From positions 1-24,300 of the forward strand of contig CAYGVJ010000086.1 of NCBI GenBank assembly GCA_964353255.1: DNA of 24,300 bases, read 5' to 3'. Origin of the DNA: VFZS01 sp964353255 (GTDB lineage Bacteria > Acidobacteriota > Terriglobia > Bryobacterales > Bryobacteraceae). A program made the translations under genes and the position numbers. A model generated the notes under the pieces. The model ran no database searches. It was not told the DNA's origin and saw only the letters and a program-made list of their open reading frames with translations. Below, one piece after another: positions 6,801 through 14,402 of the stretch. Within the stretch, counting starts at the first letter, position 1. Each line of letters opens with the position of its first letter.

Positions 6801-8597
6801 GACTCCAACCAGCTACCACCTACGTCGTTCTTTGAGGCTGCCCTGCTGCCGGAGGAGGAAGACGAGGATGAAGATCCCCAGGCGGGGCAACAACCGCTCG
6901 ACTCCCTGCTCGACGACTGTGTGGCCATCGTGCCGGTCTTCCAGGAGGCCCATCTTCGCTGGCACTACCGGAGCCGGGACGAGCGGTTGATCCGGTTCTC
7001 GAACCATTACAACTACAGCAACCGGCTGCTGACCTTCCCCACCGCCGTCCCGGAAGCTTCCGGGCAAGGCGTGCGTCTGGTCTATGTCCCCGATGGCGTC
7101 TACGACCGGGGGCGCAGCCGTACCAACCGGCGGGAGGCGCGGGTGGTCGCGGGACAAGTGATCGGGCACTTTGATCTCTACCCGGAGCGGTCGCTCGGTG
7201 TCGTGGCGTTCAACGTGAGCCAGAAAGAGGCGATCGAGGACGCCATCGCCGAGGAGCTGGAAGCGCGCCCTGACCTCGGTCCGCTCATGGACAGTTCACA
7301 CCCCGAGAAGTTCTTCGTCAAGTCGCTGGAAAACGTTCAGGGCGACGAGCGCGACACCATGATCATCAGCGTGGGCTACGGAAAGGACGCCGACGGGGGC
7401 TTGACGTACAACTTCGGTCCCATCAATCAACACGGCGGTTGGCGACGCCTGAACGTTCTCGTCACCCGCGCCAAGTGGGAATGCATCTTGGTAACGAGCC
7501 TCCGCGCAGGAGAACTGTCGGGCGTCAACCCAAACAACCGCGGGGCGGTTGCTCTCCGGAACTACATTGAGTACGCGGAACGAGGCGGCGGCCTTTCTCC
7601 TTCGCCGCCGGTGATTACGGGTGGCGAGACAAACGATTTCGAGGACGCGGTCCAGGAAGCGCTGGTCGAAGCCGGGTTCCGCGTGGATGCTCAAGTGGGG
7701 GCAGGCAAAAAACGGATCGACCTGGCAGTGCGCGGCCGTGGCGACCCGAATCGCTACGTCCTCGGGATCGAGTGCGATGGCGCCACCTATCACAGCTCGC
7801 GGACCGCGCGCGACCGCGACCTCCTCCGGGAGCAGGTGCTTCGGGACAGGGGCTGGCGCATCCATCGCGTGTGGTCCACCGAGTGGTTTCACGACCGGGA
7901 GCGAGCGCTGGCGTCCCTTCTGCGTCGTGTCGAGTTGGCAGAGCAAACTCCAGCTCCAGTAGTAGTGTACGCTCCGCCGGTTCCGGAGGACCCGCAAGGC
8001 GGGGGCGTGGGTCCCCGCCCGCCAATTGCCCCAACTCGACGATATCCGGCCGGAGAACCATACCAAAGGGTCAAGTCTACCCTTAGGAGGCCCAGGGAGT
8101 ATCTGCTCGAGGCGCGGTGGACCGGCGAGCTCGCCAACAGCATCTGTGTAATCGTGGCAACCGAGGGGCCAATCTGCAAGGAACTGCTGGTCGATCGGAT
8201 CAAGGAGTTGCATGGAGTTGAGCGGGCTGGCTCGAATGTCCAGGCGAATGTCGAGTCCGCGATTCGGCACGCTATTGGCTACCGGGGGGTCGAGGTGTTA
8301 CAAGGGGGCGAGTTCCTGCGGATCGGACGGCGGACGCTGAGAACGTTCCGGGTCCCAGCGGAGGGCGTCAACCGCGCGATCGAGCAGATCTCCGACGAGG
8401 AGATCGGCTTGGCGGTCCTGCACTTGGTGGAGGACCAGTTCGGGATCTTCCAGGAGGAGCTCCCACCGGCCGTAGCGCGTCTGCTCGGCGTAGAGCGCTT
8501 GCGTGCTGAGGCAGCCGACAGGATCAGAGGGGTTGTCGAGGACCTCGTGCATCGCCGACCGCTGCGTGCAAGTGGAGCGCAGGTCCACCTCGCTTGA
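3846..8597 (+). CDS. DUF4011 - SF1 helicase - Vsr-like nuclease - DUF3320 protein (putative phage defence)
   Basis: Large multidomain protein of 1583 residues. Order: a DUF4011-type N-terminus (about 34-330, with WQNCVLDITKSNPLIGL); a superfamily 1 helicase core with Walker A GPPGTGKSQ at 331-339, Walker B DEAS at 961-964, GDSNQLPP at 985-992, and late motifs VQGDERDTMIISVGYG then GGWRRLNVLVTRAK from 1197; a Vsr/MTES_1575-like nuclease fold (about 1263-1370) with Asp1292, Glu1309, Asp1311 and His1316 in IDLAV and GIECDGATYH; and a DUF3320-like C-terminus (about 1415-1500). The long stretch 340-950 between the Walker motifs is mostly helical. This architecture is known from single-gene or helicase-based antiviral systems (Hhe-like and relatives); activity here is inferred. 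All helicase and nuclease residues that I can check are present. Start ATG 3846; ATG 3852 is equally possible. It abuts the left direct repeat and has no gene partner on its strand. Confidence 0.88.
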   Translation: MTMPAHDKDQAAADRLGPGGASRVDAGKVRAQMRRWQNCVLDITKSNPLIGLNRSRVAKLRVTAPPADELFRVLVLEEAKLRMPLVKRRKPSADRLGLFSDDQQQEELHVEPGEVSFEAEPLELMRRLRRIYDNARTTVEERGVTTLYVTLGALRWQDDRFGDSLSPLWMVPCELTSKGPDAPLRLSVADEEMQLNPALEYYLREWHKVKLPLVPEEPDAQSLSRFLDQVRGEVEELHWQVTDEVWLSTFSFESLVIYKDLGALTETAVSNPVVAGLALAAPPTGRSEALPDDLDTLPTPTVVPIPVLPTDSSQLEALIHAAGGRHVVVHGPPGTGKSQTIANLIADALSKNLKVLFVSAKMAALNVVHDRLKELGLEHFCLEAHSTKAGKAKIIEELRKTLEAEVVVQSGRLGAELESLVRTRAKLSSYVRALHRLGEPLGLSVYQAIGRLAKLRCAPEVRADLPWPDPLGASHAELEACIELLDELGGMADVFDGRNEHPWRGFTPPDTFGMVEQEKLQNALETLGRACQEISRCAATLEWLIPDPNKLSVDEWGGFRAALGAIIKTKSLPGGWWFLDVEVLEAKARLFEEGSRLKAEWQSEMGKLRESSDWPLDELHRLLEPAERYFGNWHAVFRPAFWVWRRQVKAALQPGAPRNRRALRGLLATTRRLCEIGRWFEANGAELSRYARPDTTLLEVAEAFWAAAALRRALDAAGRQPREGTTAISIEVKTAAQSVLAGLPPEDTALDTALSLVDSVWPAGFIESRSARRAAVPGVASRSAELLEAFLRLHEWVLVRRIVLKCKERGLGPFLEALGSISAREARPAFERRFYTLWVSAAEQRHQELREFSLARQENLIERFRALDGTVRRLAVERAQAMAGSAAYRVRAAQNDVGMASEVGILQHELGKKKRIKPLRKLFAEIPHVLQALKPCLLMSPISVSTYLRPDTFRFDLVVFDEASQLPTAEGVPSILRAERVVVAGDSNQLPPTSFFEAALLPEEEDEDEDPQAGQQPLDSLLDDCVAIVPVFQEAHLRWHYRSRDERLIRFSNHYNYSNRLLTFPTAVPEASGQGVRLVYVPDGVYDRGRSRTNRREARVVAGQVIGHFDLYPERSLGVVAFNVSQKEAIEDAIAEELEARPDLGPLMDSSHPEKFFVKSLENVQGDERDTMIISVGYGKDADGGLTYNFGPINQHGGWRRLNVLVTRAKWECILVTSLRAGELSGVNPNNRGAVALRNYIEYAERGGGLSPSPPVITGGETNDFEDAVQEALVEAGFRVDAQVGAGKKRIDLAVRGRGDPNRYVLGIECDGATYHSSRTARDRDLLREQVLRDRGWRIHRVWSTEWFHDRERALASLLRRVELAEQTPAPVVVYAPPVPEDPQGGGVGPRPPIAPTRRYPAGEPYQRVKSTLRRPREYLLEARWTGELANSICVIVATEGPICKELLVDRIKELHGVERAGSNVQANVESAIRHAIGYRGVEVLQGGEFLRIGRRTLRTFRVPAEGVNRAIEQISDEEIGLAVLHLVEDQFGIFQEELPPAVARLLGVERLRAEAADRIRGVVEDLVHRRPLRASGAQVHLA

Positions 8598-8646
8598 CCG
8601 CTCCGAGGTTTAGAGGGAGCCGGGCCTCCGGGCAGCAGCGCCCGGA

Positions 8647-8815
8647 TCAGTCGGGGCGGACTTCCCGAGGCAGGCGTTCGAGAACGGCGGCCACTATGTC
8701 GTTAGCCAGCCGGCAGGCTGCCTGTACCTCGGCCTCACTCGGCGCGACGCAGATCGGCAACGCTCTTCTGGAGCCAGGCCCGCGTGTTGTGAGCGAGGAC
8801 CGCATCAAGCCCCAT
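8647..8815 (-). pseudogene. HepT-like HEPN toxin, gutted remnant
   Basis: Starts at an ATG at 8815 that overlaps the end of the MNT gene, the usual MntA-HepT layout. The first frame gives 26 residues including NTRAWLQKSVADLRRAE, the normal HEPN first helix, and ends at TGA 8737-8735. A different frame, 8736-8647, gives 29 residues (EAEVQAACRLANDIVAAVLE then RLPREVRPD), which is the normal C-terminal helix of these proteins. About 75-80 residues, including the catalytic R-x4-6-H motif, are missing in between. This looks like one deletion with a frameshift, leaving both ends recognisable. Confidence 0.72.
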
Positions 8816-9155
8816 AGAGCAGCCTGCCTTCGCGGACGACTGTGGACGGCAGCGAGGCCTTCAGGTGTAGTTGGCTGTCGAAGCTGCTGGCGGTCGTGAC
8901 GAGAACGTCTTTGGCAATGCCCAGGCCGCGCAGGGCCTCGTAAGCCCTCCTGCTCCGCCGGCGCTCTGGCGGCGCTTCATCCGGAACCACCACCATCAGG
9001 TCGTAATCGCTATCCGGCCCAGCATCGCCCCGGGCTGCGGAACCGAACAAGTAGACGCCCCGTGGCTGATACGCGTCCACCAGCCGGCGCACCACTTCCT
9101 CTAGGACAGCATCGCGGGCTGAGGGGACATCCACTATGGCTTGCTGGACGCTCAC
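8805..9155 (-). CDS. MNT-type nucleotidyltransferase (MntA-like antitoxin)
   Basis: A minimal nucleotidyltransferase of 116 residues. The signature GS-x10-D-x-D is exact: Gly38-Ser39 and Asp50-Tyr51-Asp52 in FGSAARGDAGPDSDYDLMVV. In characterised MntA-HepT pairs this enzyme adds AMP to a tyrosine of the HEPN RNase toxin and so neutralises it. Here the toxin gene directly downstream is reduced to fragments, leaving an orphan antitoxin. The start is the GTG at 9155; no ATG is available upstream in frame. It is oriented against the helicase gene and divergent from the TPR gene at 9214. Confidence 0.88.
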   Translation of the reverse strand: MSVQQAIVDVPSARDAVLEEVVRRLVDAYQPRGVYLFGSAARGDAGPDSDYDLMVVVPDEAPPERRRSRRAYEALRGLGIAKDVLVTTASSFDSQLHLKASLPSTVVREGRLLYGA

Positions 9156-9196
9156 AGCTCGATTCTAGAACATCCTGAAGCCGGCCGTGCCGTGGA

Positions 9197-9422
9197 GGCT
9201 ATCATAGAGAAGAATGCGCGCCATGGTGGTCCTCATCTGCCTGGCCCTGCCGGCAGCCGCCGACGACCGCTGGGTGGGGTTCCGCTCCGGGCCCTTTGAG
9301 GTGCTCTCAAGCGCCGGGGAGCGCAGCGGACGCGAGGCGCTGGCCCAGCTCGAGCAACTGCGCTGGGCGCTGGGGGCGCTCTTGAGCAAGCCGGAGCCGA
9401 AGAGCACGTGGCCGATCAGGGT
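9197..9422 (+). repeat. Right copy of 226-bp direct repeat
   Basis: Partner of 3609-3834. This copy is embedded in the intact TPR gene and includes its -10-like box and signal peptide region. Confidence 0.93.
9200..9205 (+). promoter_or_regulatory. Putative -10 box of the TPR gene
   Basis: TATCAT ends 8 nt before the ATG at 9214, again predicting an almost leaderless mRNA. No convincing -35 is seen. The same box is present in the left repeat at 3612-3617. Confidence 0.35.
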
Positions 9423-10755
9423 ACTTGTACAAAGGCGCGCCGGACAAGACGGGAGTCTTATCCTACGGAGGGACGCGTACATCGGCGCCCTGGTCGCCGG
9501 CGCTCCCATGCCGCGCGAATGGCTGCGCGAGTGCGCGCGCTTGCTGATTGAAGCCAACGCCGGGCCCATGCCGCCCGGGACCGAGTCCGGGCTGGCCGAC
9601 TTCTACTCGACCATCGAGCTGCGGGGGGCCGTGATCCTGGCCGGGGCGCCACCTCCGGCAGCGGAGAGAACCCTGGACTGGGCGCGCATCCACCTGCTGA
9701 GCGTGAACCCGAACTACTACGGCCGGCTGCGCGTGCTGCTGTACAATTTCCAGCGCGGCGTCGAAGCTGAGCCGGCTTACGCGAACTCCGTCGGACGGAA
9801 GCCGGCGGAGATTGACCGCGCGGCCGCCGCGTATCTGGCGGCGGGCAAGTTCACGACGGTCGAGATCTCCGGCCGCCCGCTCAACCCGCAGCGCGACTTC
9901 ACGCCTCGGCCAGTCAGTTCCCCGGCGCCCGAGATCGCACTGGCCGACTTAACGCTCGATGGCGCGGCCTACGAAGCCGTCCTGAAGAGATTCCCGGGCA
10001 ACGTGGAAGCGCTGGAGGGCCTGGGCTTGCTGGCGGCGAGGGAAAACCGCGCGGAGGAAGCGCGCAAGTACCTGGCGGAGGCGGTCAAGGCCGGCAGCGC
10101 GAATGCGCGCGTGTGGCTCGCATACGGCCGGGTGGCGGGCGATCGTGCGGCTCTCGAGAAGGCCGCCCAGCTCAACCCTGCCTGGGCGGAACCGCATTTC
10201 CTGATGGCCCGGCAGGAGACCGACCCCAGGAAGAAAATGGAGGAGTTGAAGGCGGCCGCGAGTCTTGAGCCTCGGAACGCAGCCTATCAGCGCGCGATCG
10301 AAGAACAGCGCGTGGCCTACCTGGAATACGAGGCCGCCGAGCGCCGGCGCGCCGAAGAAGAGAAGCGGAGATCACTGGAGCGCCTGAAGGCCGAGGCGCT
10401 GGCCGGGATTCGCGCCGCCGAAGCGCGGGCCAACCGGGGTGATCCGGCGGACCTGGCCGAAAGGAAGGTGGAAGCCTGGTGGGAAGGACCGACTCCCGCC
10501 GGCAGGGCGCAGGGCCGCCTGCGGCAAGTGGATTGCCTTCGCGGCGTGCTGCGCCTGGTGGTGGAGGGACAGGGCGGCAAGCTGACGCGGTTGCTGATCC
10601 GGGATCCCAAGCGGGTAGTGGTGATCGGCGGCGGCACCTTGGAGCTGGTTTGCGGGCCCCAGCGCGCCCCGCGTGCGGTGGTGATCGAGTATTTCCCCCA
10701 GAACGACGCCAAGCTGGCGACGGCCGGCGAAGTGGCCACCATCGAGTACCGGTAG
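9214..10755 (+). CDS. Exported TPR-repeat protein
   Basis: A 513-residue protein of unknown specific function. The N-terminus is a short signal peptide (MRAMVVLICLALPAAADD, probable cleavage after AAA). Residues about 20-230 resemble the acidobacterial peptidase-like or DUF1570-like region that precedes TPR repeats, but I see no HExxH motif. TPR-like helices run from about 245 to 370 (for example ALEGLGLLAARENRAEEARK). A charged coiled coil (about 370-410, rich in E, R and K) follows, then a small C-terminal beta-rich domain ending EVATIEYR. It is immediately followed by the MFS gene with no gap. The 5' end is duplicated at 3609-3834. Confidence 0.85.
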   Translation: MRAMVVLICLALPAAADDRWVGFRSGPFEVLSSAGERSGREALAQLEQLRWALGALLSKPEPKSTWPIRVLVQRRAGQDGSLILRRDAYIGALVAGAPMPREWLRECARLLIEANAGPMPPGTESGLADFYSTIELRGAVILAGAPPPAAERTLDWARIHLLSVNPNYYGRLRVLLYNFQRGVEAEPAYANSVGRKPAEIDRAAAAYLAAGKFTTVEISGRPLNPQRDFTPRPVSSPAPEIALADLTLDGAAYEAVLKRFPGNVEALEGLGLLAARENRAEEARKYLAEAVKAGSANARVWLAYGRVAGDRAALEKAAQLNPAWAEPHFLMARQETDPRKKMEELKAAASLEPRNAAYQRAIEEQRVAYLEYEAAERRRAEEEKRRSLERLKAEALAGIRAAEARANRGDPADLAERKVEAWWEGPTPAGRAQGRLRQVDCLRGVLRLVVEGQGGKLTRLLIRDPKRVVVIGGGTLELVCGPQRAPRAVVIEYFPQNDAKLATAGEVATIEYR

Positions 10756-11973
10756 ATGCGGCCGCTCATTCCGTTGCGCTGGCTGGTGCTCGCGGTCTTC
10801 ATTCTGTCGTCAGGGCTGAACTACCTCGACCGGCTCATCATGGCCAACCTGGCGCCGGTGTTGCGCACGGAGTTCCAGCTTTCCAACGCGGACTACGGCT
10901 TCATCCTGAGCGCCTTCTCGATCGTCTACGCGGCCTCCGCGCCGTTTGCCGGCCTGTTTATCGACCGGGTGGGGCTGAACCGGGGTATCAGCCTGGCGGT
11001 GGGCATTTGGTCGGTGATCACCGTCGCCACCGGCGCGGCGAACGGGCTACCCGCGCTGGTGGGCTGCTACGCCCTGCTGGGATTGGCGCAGGCGGGAGGG
11101 ATACCGGCCAGCGGGAAGGCCATTGCCAGCTACCTGCGCATCGACGAGCGGGCCTTCGGGAGCGCCGCCAGCCAGATCGGCATAAGCCTGGGAGCGATGC
11201 TGGCGCCTCCGCTGGCCATAGGTCTGGCCTTGGGCTACGGCTGGCGCCTGGCGTTCGTGATCCCCGGGGCAGCGGGCCTGCTGTGGATCCCGCTGTGGAA
11301 CTGGGTCGCCCGGCTGGCGCCGCGCCAGGAGAGCGACTCGAACGGGCGCCTGACCGGGGCCGGCCAGGTGATTCGCGACCGGAGGCTGTGGGGGTTCGTC
11401 ATCGCCAACATCCTGAGCATGACCGTCTACACGCTGTGGACGAACTGGACCACGCTGTATCTGGTGCAGGCGCGGCGGCTGAGCTTAGCTGAAACCGCGT
11501 CGCTGGCCTGGATTCCTCCGCTTTTCGCCAACCTCGGCGGCCTGCTGGGAGGGTGGCTTTCGCTGAGATGGGTACGGAGGGGTGCGGGCCCGGTTTCCGC
11601 CAGGATGCGCGCCTGCCTGGTGGGCGCGCTGGCCCTGCTGGTGACCGCGTTGGTGCCGTGGATGCCGTCGGCGGGATGGGCGGTGGCGGCGATCAGCCTG
11701 AGCTTTTTCTGGGTGGCGGCCATGAGCGTGAACCTGTATTCCCTGCCCCTGGATGTTTTCGGGGCCGCGCACGCCGCCTTCACGGTGTCGATGCTGACCG
11801 CAGCGTATGGCGGCATGCAGGCCGTTTTTTCGCCTCTGGCCGGGGCGCTGATCGACCACTGGGGATTCCAGCCGGTCTGTGTGCTGGCCGCAGTGATGCC
11901 GTTGGCGGGCTTTGGCGCGCTGAGGTGGGCGGTGGGGAGGGAGCCGGGAGTCAGGACTCAGGAGTCAGGATGA
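10756..11973 (+). CDS. MFS transporter, ACS-like (organic anion/sugar acid)
   Basis: A 405-residue permease with about 12 hydrophobic segments. The loop between helices 2 and 3 carries the family motif as GLFIDRVGLNRG. The N-terminal LNYLDRLIMANLAPVLRTEF and PASGKAIASYLRIDERAFGS match the anion:cation symporter group (hexuronate, galactonate and related acids). The substrate cannot be told from sequence alone. Its ATG directly follows the TAG of the TPR gene and its TGA overlaps the next ATG (ATGA), so the three genes are probably translated from one mRNA. The last residues are encoded by a short direct repeat. Confidence 0.88.
   Translation: MRPLIPLRWLVLAVFILSSGLNYLDRLIMANLAPVLRTEFQLSNADYGFILSAFSIVYAASAPFAGLFIDRVGLNRGISLAVGIWSVITVATGAANGLPALVGCYALLGLAQAGGIPASGKAIASYLRIDERAFGSAASQIGISLGAMLAPPLAIGLALGYGWRLAFVIPGAAGLLWIPLWNWVARLAPRQESDSNGRLTGAGQVIRDRRLWGFVIANILSMTVYTLWTNWTTLYLVQARRLSLAETASLAWIPPLFANLGGLLGGWLSLRWVRRGAGPVSARMRACLVGALALLVTALVPWMPSAGWAVAAISLSFFWVAAMSVNLYSLPLDVFGAAHAAFTVSMLTAAYGGMQAVFSPLAGALIDHWGFQPVCVLAAVMPLAGFGALRWAVGREPGVRTQESG
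11948..11970 (+). repeat. Short direct repeat GAGTCAGGA x2 at a gene junction
   Basis: Copies at 11948-11956 and 11962-11970, with a partial unit between them. They encode the last MFS residues and supply the A of the next ATG, so the overlap junction itself lies in repetitive DNA. Confidence 0.7.
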
Positions 11974-14084
11974 AGAGGCTCCTGAGGCGGCTCATCTTCG
12001 GCCTGCTGGGCAAAGATCCGGAAGCGGTGGTGGTCAGCTTCCTCGCGGGCGAGGAGTCTCTGGCGCGGGAGATGGTCCAGGAGGCGCGGCGGCTGATCCC
12101 CAACCGGCGGCATTACGTGGTCACGGTGGGAGCGCGCGCCAGGATTCCCGGGACCACGCTGGTGACGCTGGAGCCTGGCTCGGCGTGGAGCCTGTACCGG
12201 CAACTGCGCCGCGCCTTCGGCCGGTTGCGGGTCGGGATGGCGCCGGTGCTGCTCACCGGCCAGCGGAGTCACCGTTCACTGCGCCGGGCGGCCTTCCTGC
12301 TGGCGCCGCGGAGGATCCTGGCGTTCAACGCGAAGCTGGAGCGGCATCACCTCAAACTGAGTTGCCCGATCGCCTCGTGGCTGTTTGTGCGCGGCGTGCC
12401 GCTGGACCGGATCTGGTTGCGTCCGGTGTGGCTGACCCCTTGGAAGAGGGACCGGACCAGGCGAGCCACGGCATCCGCGATTCTGGATGGCCGGCCGCTG
12501 TGCCGGTTGCGCCGGCGGGTGGCGGTGCTGTCGCCCTACTTTCCTTACCCGCTCTCGCACGGGGGCGCGGTGCGCCTGTTCAACCTCCTGCGCGAGGCCG
12601 CGCGGGAATTCGACGTGTTCCTGTTTGCCTTCTCCGAGACCGGGTGCAAGGAGGACACTGCGCCGGTGCGCGAGTTCTGCGCCAAGGTGATCCTGGTGGG
12701 CAAACCGTGGTATCGCGAGCCGCGGTGGTCCTCGCTGGCGCCTCCGGAGGTGTGCGAGTACCGCTCCGGAATCATGAAGCGGCTGTGGAAGGACCTGGCG
12801 CGGCAGTACCGGATCGATCTCCGGCAGATCGAGTACACCTACCTGGCGCCTTACGGGGGCGAGATCCTGGTGGAGCACGACGTGACCTTCGATCTCTACC
12901 AACAGGTCTATGAACGGGAATGCACACGGTCGGCGTGGTGGGACTGGTGGCGCTGGCGGAGATTCGAGACCCGAGCGGTCGAGAAGTTCGCGCGGGTGGT
13001 GGCCATGTCGGAGAAAGACTCCTGGCTGCTGGGTCTGGCGCATGGCACGCTGGCGTTGCCGCACGTGCGCGTAATCGGAAACGGAGTGGACCTGGAGCGG
13101 TTCCGTCCGGAGCCGGAGCAGGCGGGGCAACGGCTGCTGTTCATCGGATCCTTCCGGCACTTCCCGAACGTGGTGGCGTACCGGTTCCTGATCGAGCAGG
13201 TGTGGCCGCGTTTGCGGGCGCAGTTTCCGGCGATGACGCTCACGGCGGTGGCCGGTCCGGAGGCGCGGCTGCACTGGCGCTTACACAGCGACTCGGGGGC
13301 GCCGCCGGCGCCGGCGGGCGTCAGCCTGCTGGAGTTCGTCGAGGACGTGCGCCCGTTGTATGTCGAGGCCAATCTGGTGGTGGTGCCGACTCTGGTCTCG
13401 GCCGGGACGAACGTGAAGGTGCTCGAAGCGATGGCCATGGGGCGCGCGGTGGTGTCAACCAGTTGCGGCTGCGCGGGCCTGGGGCTGGAGCACGGAATAA
13501 GCGTCTGGATCGCGGACACGGCCGAGGAGTTCGCGCGAGGTGTGGCGCTGCTGGTGGCGGATCCGGCGCTGCGCTCGCGCCTGGCGCACGCCGCTCGGCG
13601 GCTGGCGGAGGCGCACTTTGACTGGAAGATGCTCGGGGAGTTGCAGCGGGAGTTGTGGCGGGAACTGTCGGCGGCGGGGCTGCTCACGCGTCCGGCGGTC
13701 GAAGGAGATCTGGAGGCGATCCGCAGGCTCCAGGAACAGTGCCCGGAAGCCGCAGCGTGGGATCCGGCCTCCTATTTGTCTTATGACTGCCGGGTAGCGG
13801 TGGTGGGCGAGGACCTGGCCGGCTTCATCGTGGCGCGGAAGCTGGCGGGAGAGGAGTCGGAGATCCTGAACCTGGCGGTGGCGCCGGCGCTGCGCCGCCG
13901 CGGCGTGGCGGCCTGGCTGCTGGGCGAGGTGCTGGCCTCGGCAGGTGGACCGTGGTTTCTGGAGGTGCGCGAGTCCAACCAGGCGGCGCGGAGCCTGTAC
14001 GGGAAGTTCGGGTTCCGGGAGGTCTCGCGCCGGCCCGGCTACTACCAGGACACGGGTGAGGCCGCGGTTGTCATGCGGCTGTAA
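11970..14084 (+). CDS. Glycosyltransferase (GT4-like) fused to RimI-like N-acetyltransferase
   Basis: A 704-residue fusion. Residues 1-180 are a basic N-terminal region (several RR/RLRR runs) without a domain I can name. From about 184 (RVAVLSPYFPYPLSHGGAVR) a GT-B glycosyltransferase begins. Its donor half shows RVIGNGVDLERFRPEPE (about 367) and VVVPTLVSAGTNVKVLEAMA (about 469-488), the group 4 motif with the usual sugar-nucleotide Glu. From about 571 a GNAT domain follows with NLAVAPALRRRGVAAWLLGE (acetyl-CoA loop) and EVRESNQAARSLYGKFGFRE then RPGYYQD, typical of RimI, which acetylates protein N-termini. There is no stop or internal ribosome site at the join. The ATG at 11970 overlaps the MFS stop; the frame is open further upstream but that part is antisense-like shadow of the MFS gene. 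Confidence 0.85.
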   Translation: MKRLLRRLIFGLLGKDPEAVVVSFLAGEESLAREMVQEARRLIPNRRHYVVTVGARARIPGTTLVTLEPGSAWSLYRQLRRAFGRLRVGMAPVLLTGQRSHRSLRRAAFLLAPRRILAFNAKLERHHLKLSCPIASWLFVRGVPLDRIWLRPVWLTPWKRDRTRRATASAILDGRPLCRLRRRVAVLSPYFPYPLSHGGAVRLFNLLREAAREFDVFLFAFSETGCKEDTAPVREFCAKVILVGKPWYREPRWSSLAPPEVCEYRSGIMKRLWKDLARQYRIDLRQIEYTYLAPYGGEILVEHDVTFDLYQQVYERECTRSAWWDWWRWRRFETRAVEKFARVVAMSEKDSWLLGLAHGTLALPHVRVIGNGVDLERFRPEPEQAGQRLLFIGSFRHFPNVVAYRFLIEQVWPRLRAQFPAMTLTAVAGPEARLHWRLHSDSGAPPAPAGVSLLEFVEDVRPLYVEANLVVVPTLVSAGTNVKVLEAMAMGRAVVSTSCGCAGLGLEHGISVWIADTAEEFARGVALLVADPALRSRLAHAARRLAEAHFDWKMLGELQRELWRELSAAGLLTRPAVEGDLEAIRRLQEQCPEAAAWDPASYLSYDCRVAVVGEDLAGFIVARKLAGEESEILNLAVAPALRRRGVAAWLLGEVLASAGGPWFLEVRESNQAARSLYGKFGFREVSRRPGYYQDTGEAAVVMRL

Positions 14085-14096
14085 TCGTGCTAATGT
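14068..14096 (+). promoter_or_regulatory. Promoter of the DUF465 gene
   Basis: TTGTCA (14068-14073), a 17-bp spacer, then TAATGT (14091-14096). The -35 lies inside the last codons of the fusion gene. The start codon is 7 nt after the -10 and no ribosome site is present, so a leaderless transcript is predicted. Confidence 0.55.
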
Positions 14097-14103
14097 CACA
14101 ACC

Positions 14104-14331
14104 ATGACGCCGGAAGAAATCAAAGCGCACCTGATAGCGACCAGCGAGGAGTTCCGCCGGCTGGTCGCGCAACATGCCGAATACAAGAAGCAACTCGAGG
14201 CTCTTTCCTCACGTCCCTACTTGACTCCGCAGGAACAACTGGAAGAAACGCGGATCAAGAAGCTGAAGCTGCATCTGAAAGACCAGATGCAGCAGATGAT
14301 GGACCGGCATCGCGCCCAGCAGCCGGCCTGA
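14104..14331 (+). CDS. DUF465 (YdcH-like) small helical protein
   Basis: A 75-residue helical hairpin protein of unknown function. The pattern FRRLVAQHAEYKKQLEAL, then a Pro turn, then LEETRIKKLKLHLKDQMQQM matches DUF465, where the LKxxKLxLKD motif is characteristic. There is no signal peptide. The start at ATG 14104 is chosen because the protein begins with its first helix there and because a -10 box sits just upstream; the frame stays open to 13945 only over the preceding gene. Confidence 0.82.
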   Translation: MTPEEIKAHLIATSEEFRRLVAQHAEYKKQLEALSSRPYLTPQEQLEETRIKKLKLHLKDQMQQMMDRHRAQQPA

Positions 14332-14402
14332 ATTCGGTTGCTCCCCGAAGTCGCTGTTTTCTATCACGTTCTGGAGTAGTACGTTCCGGGGAATTTTGGC
14401 TC

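Larger units (their letters stand above)
3835..9196. mobile_element. Putative inserted defence-type island between direct repeats
   Basis: About 5.4 kb bounded by the 226-bp repeats. It holds one large defence-type helicase/nuclease gene (plus strand) and, facing it, an MNT/HEPN toxin-antitoxin remnant. No integrase, transposase or tRNA is visible, so the mechanism of entry is unknown. The neighbouring genes on both sides are ordinary household or transport genes. By eye the helicase gene is somewhat less GC-biased than its neighbours, which fits transfer, but this was not computed. Confidence 0.55.

Noticed and set aside
11553..11969. N-terminal extension of the glycosyltransferase fusion
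   Set aside because: It overlaps the MFS gene in another frame, and the ATGA overlap at 11970 gives a natural start.
13945..14103. Upstream extension of the DUF465 protein
   Set aside because: It overlaps the RimI-like domain in another frame, and DUF465 proteins are about 70 residues.
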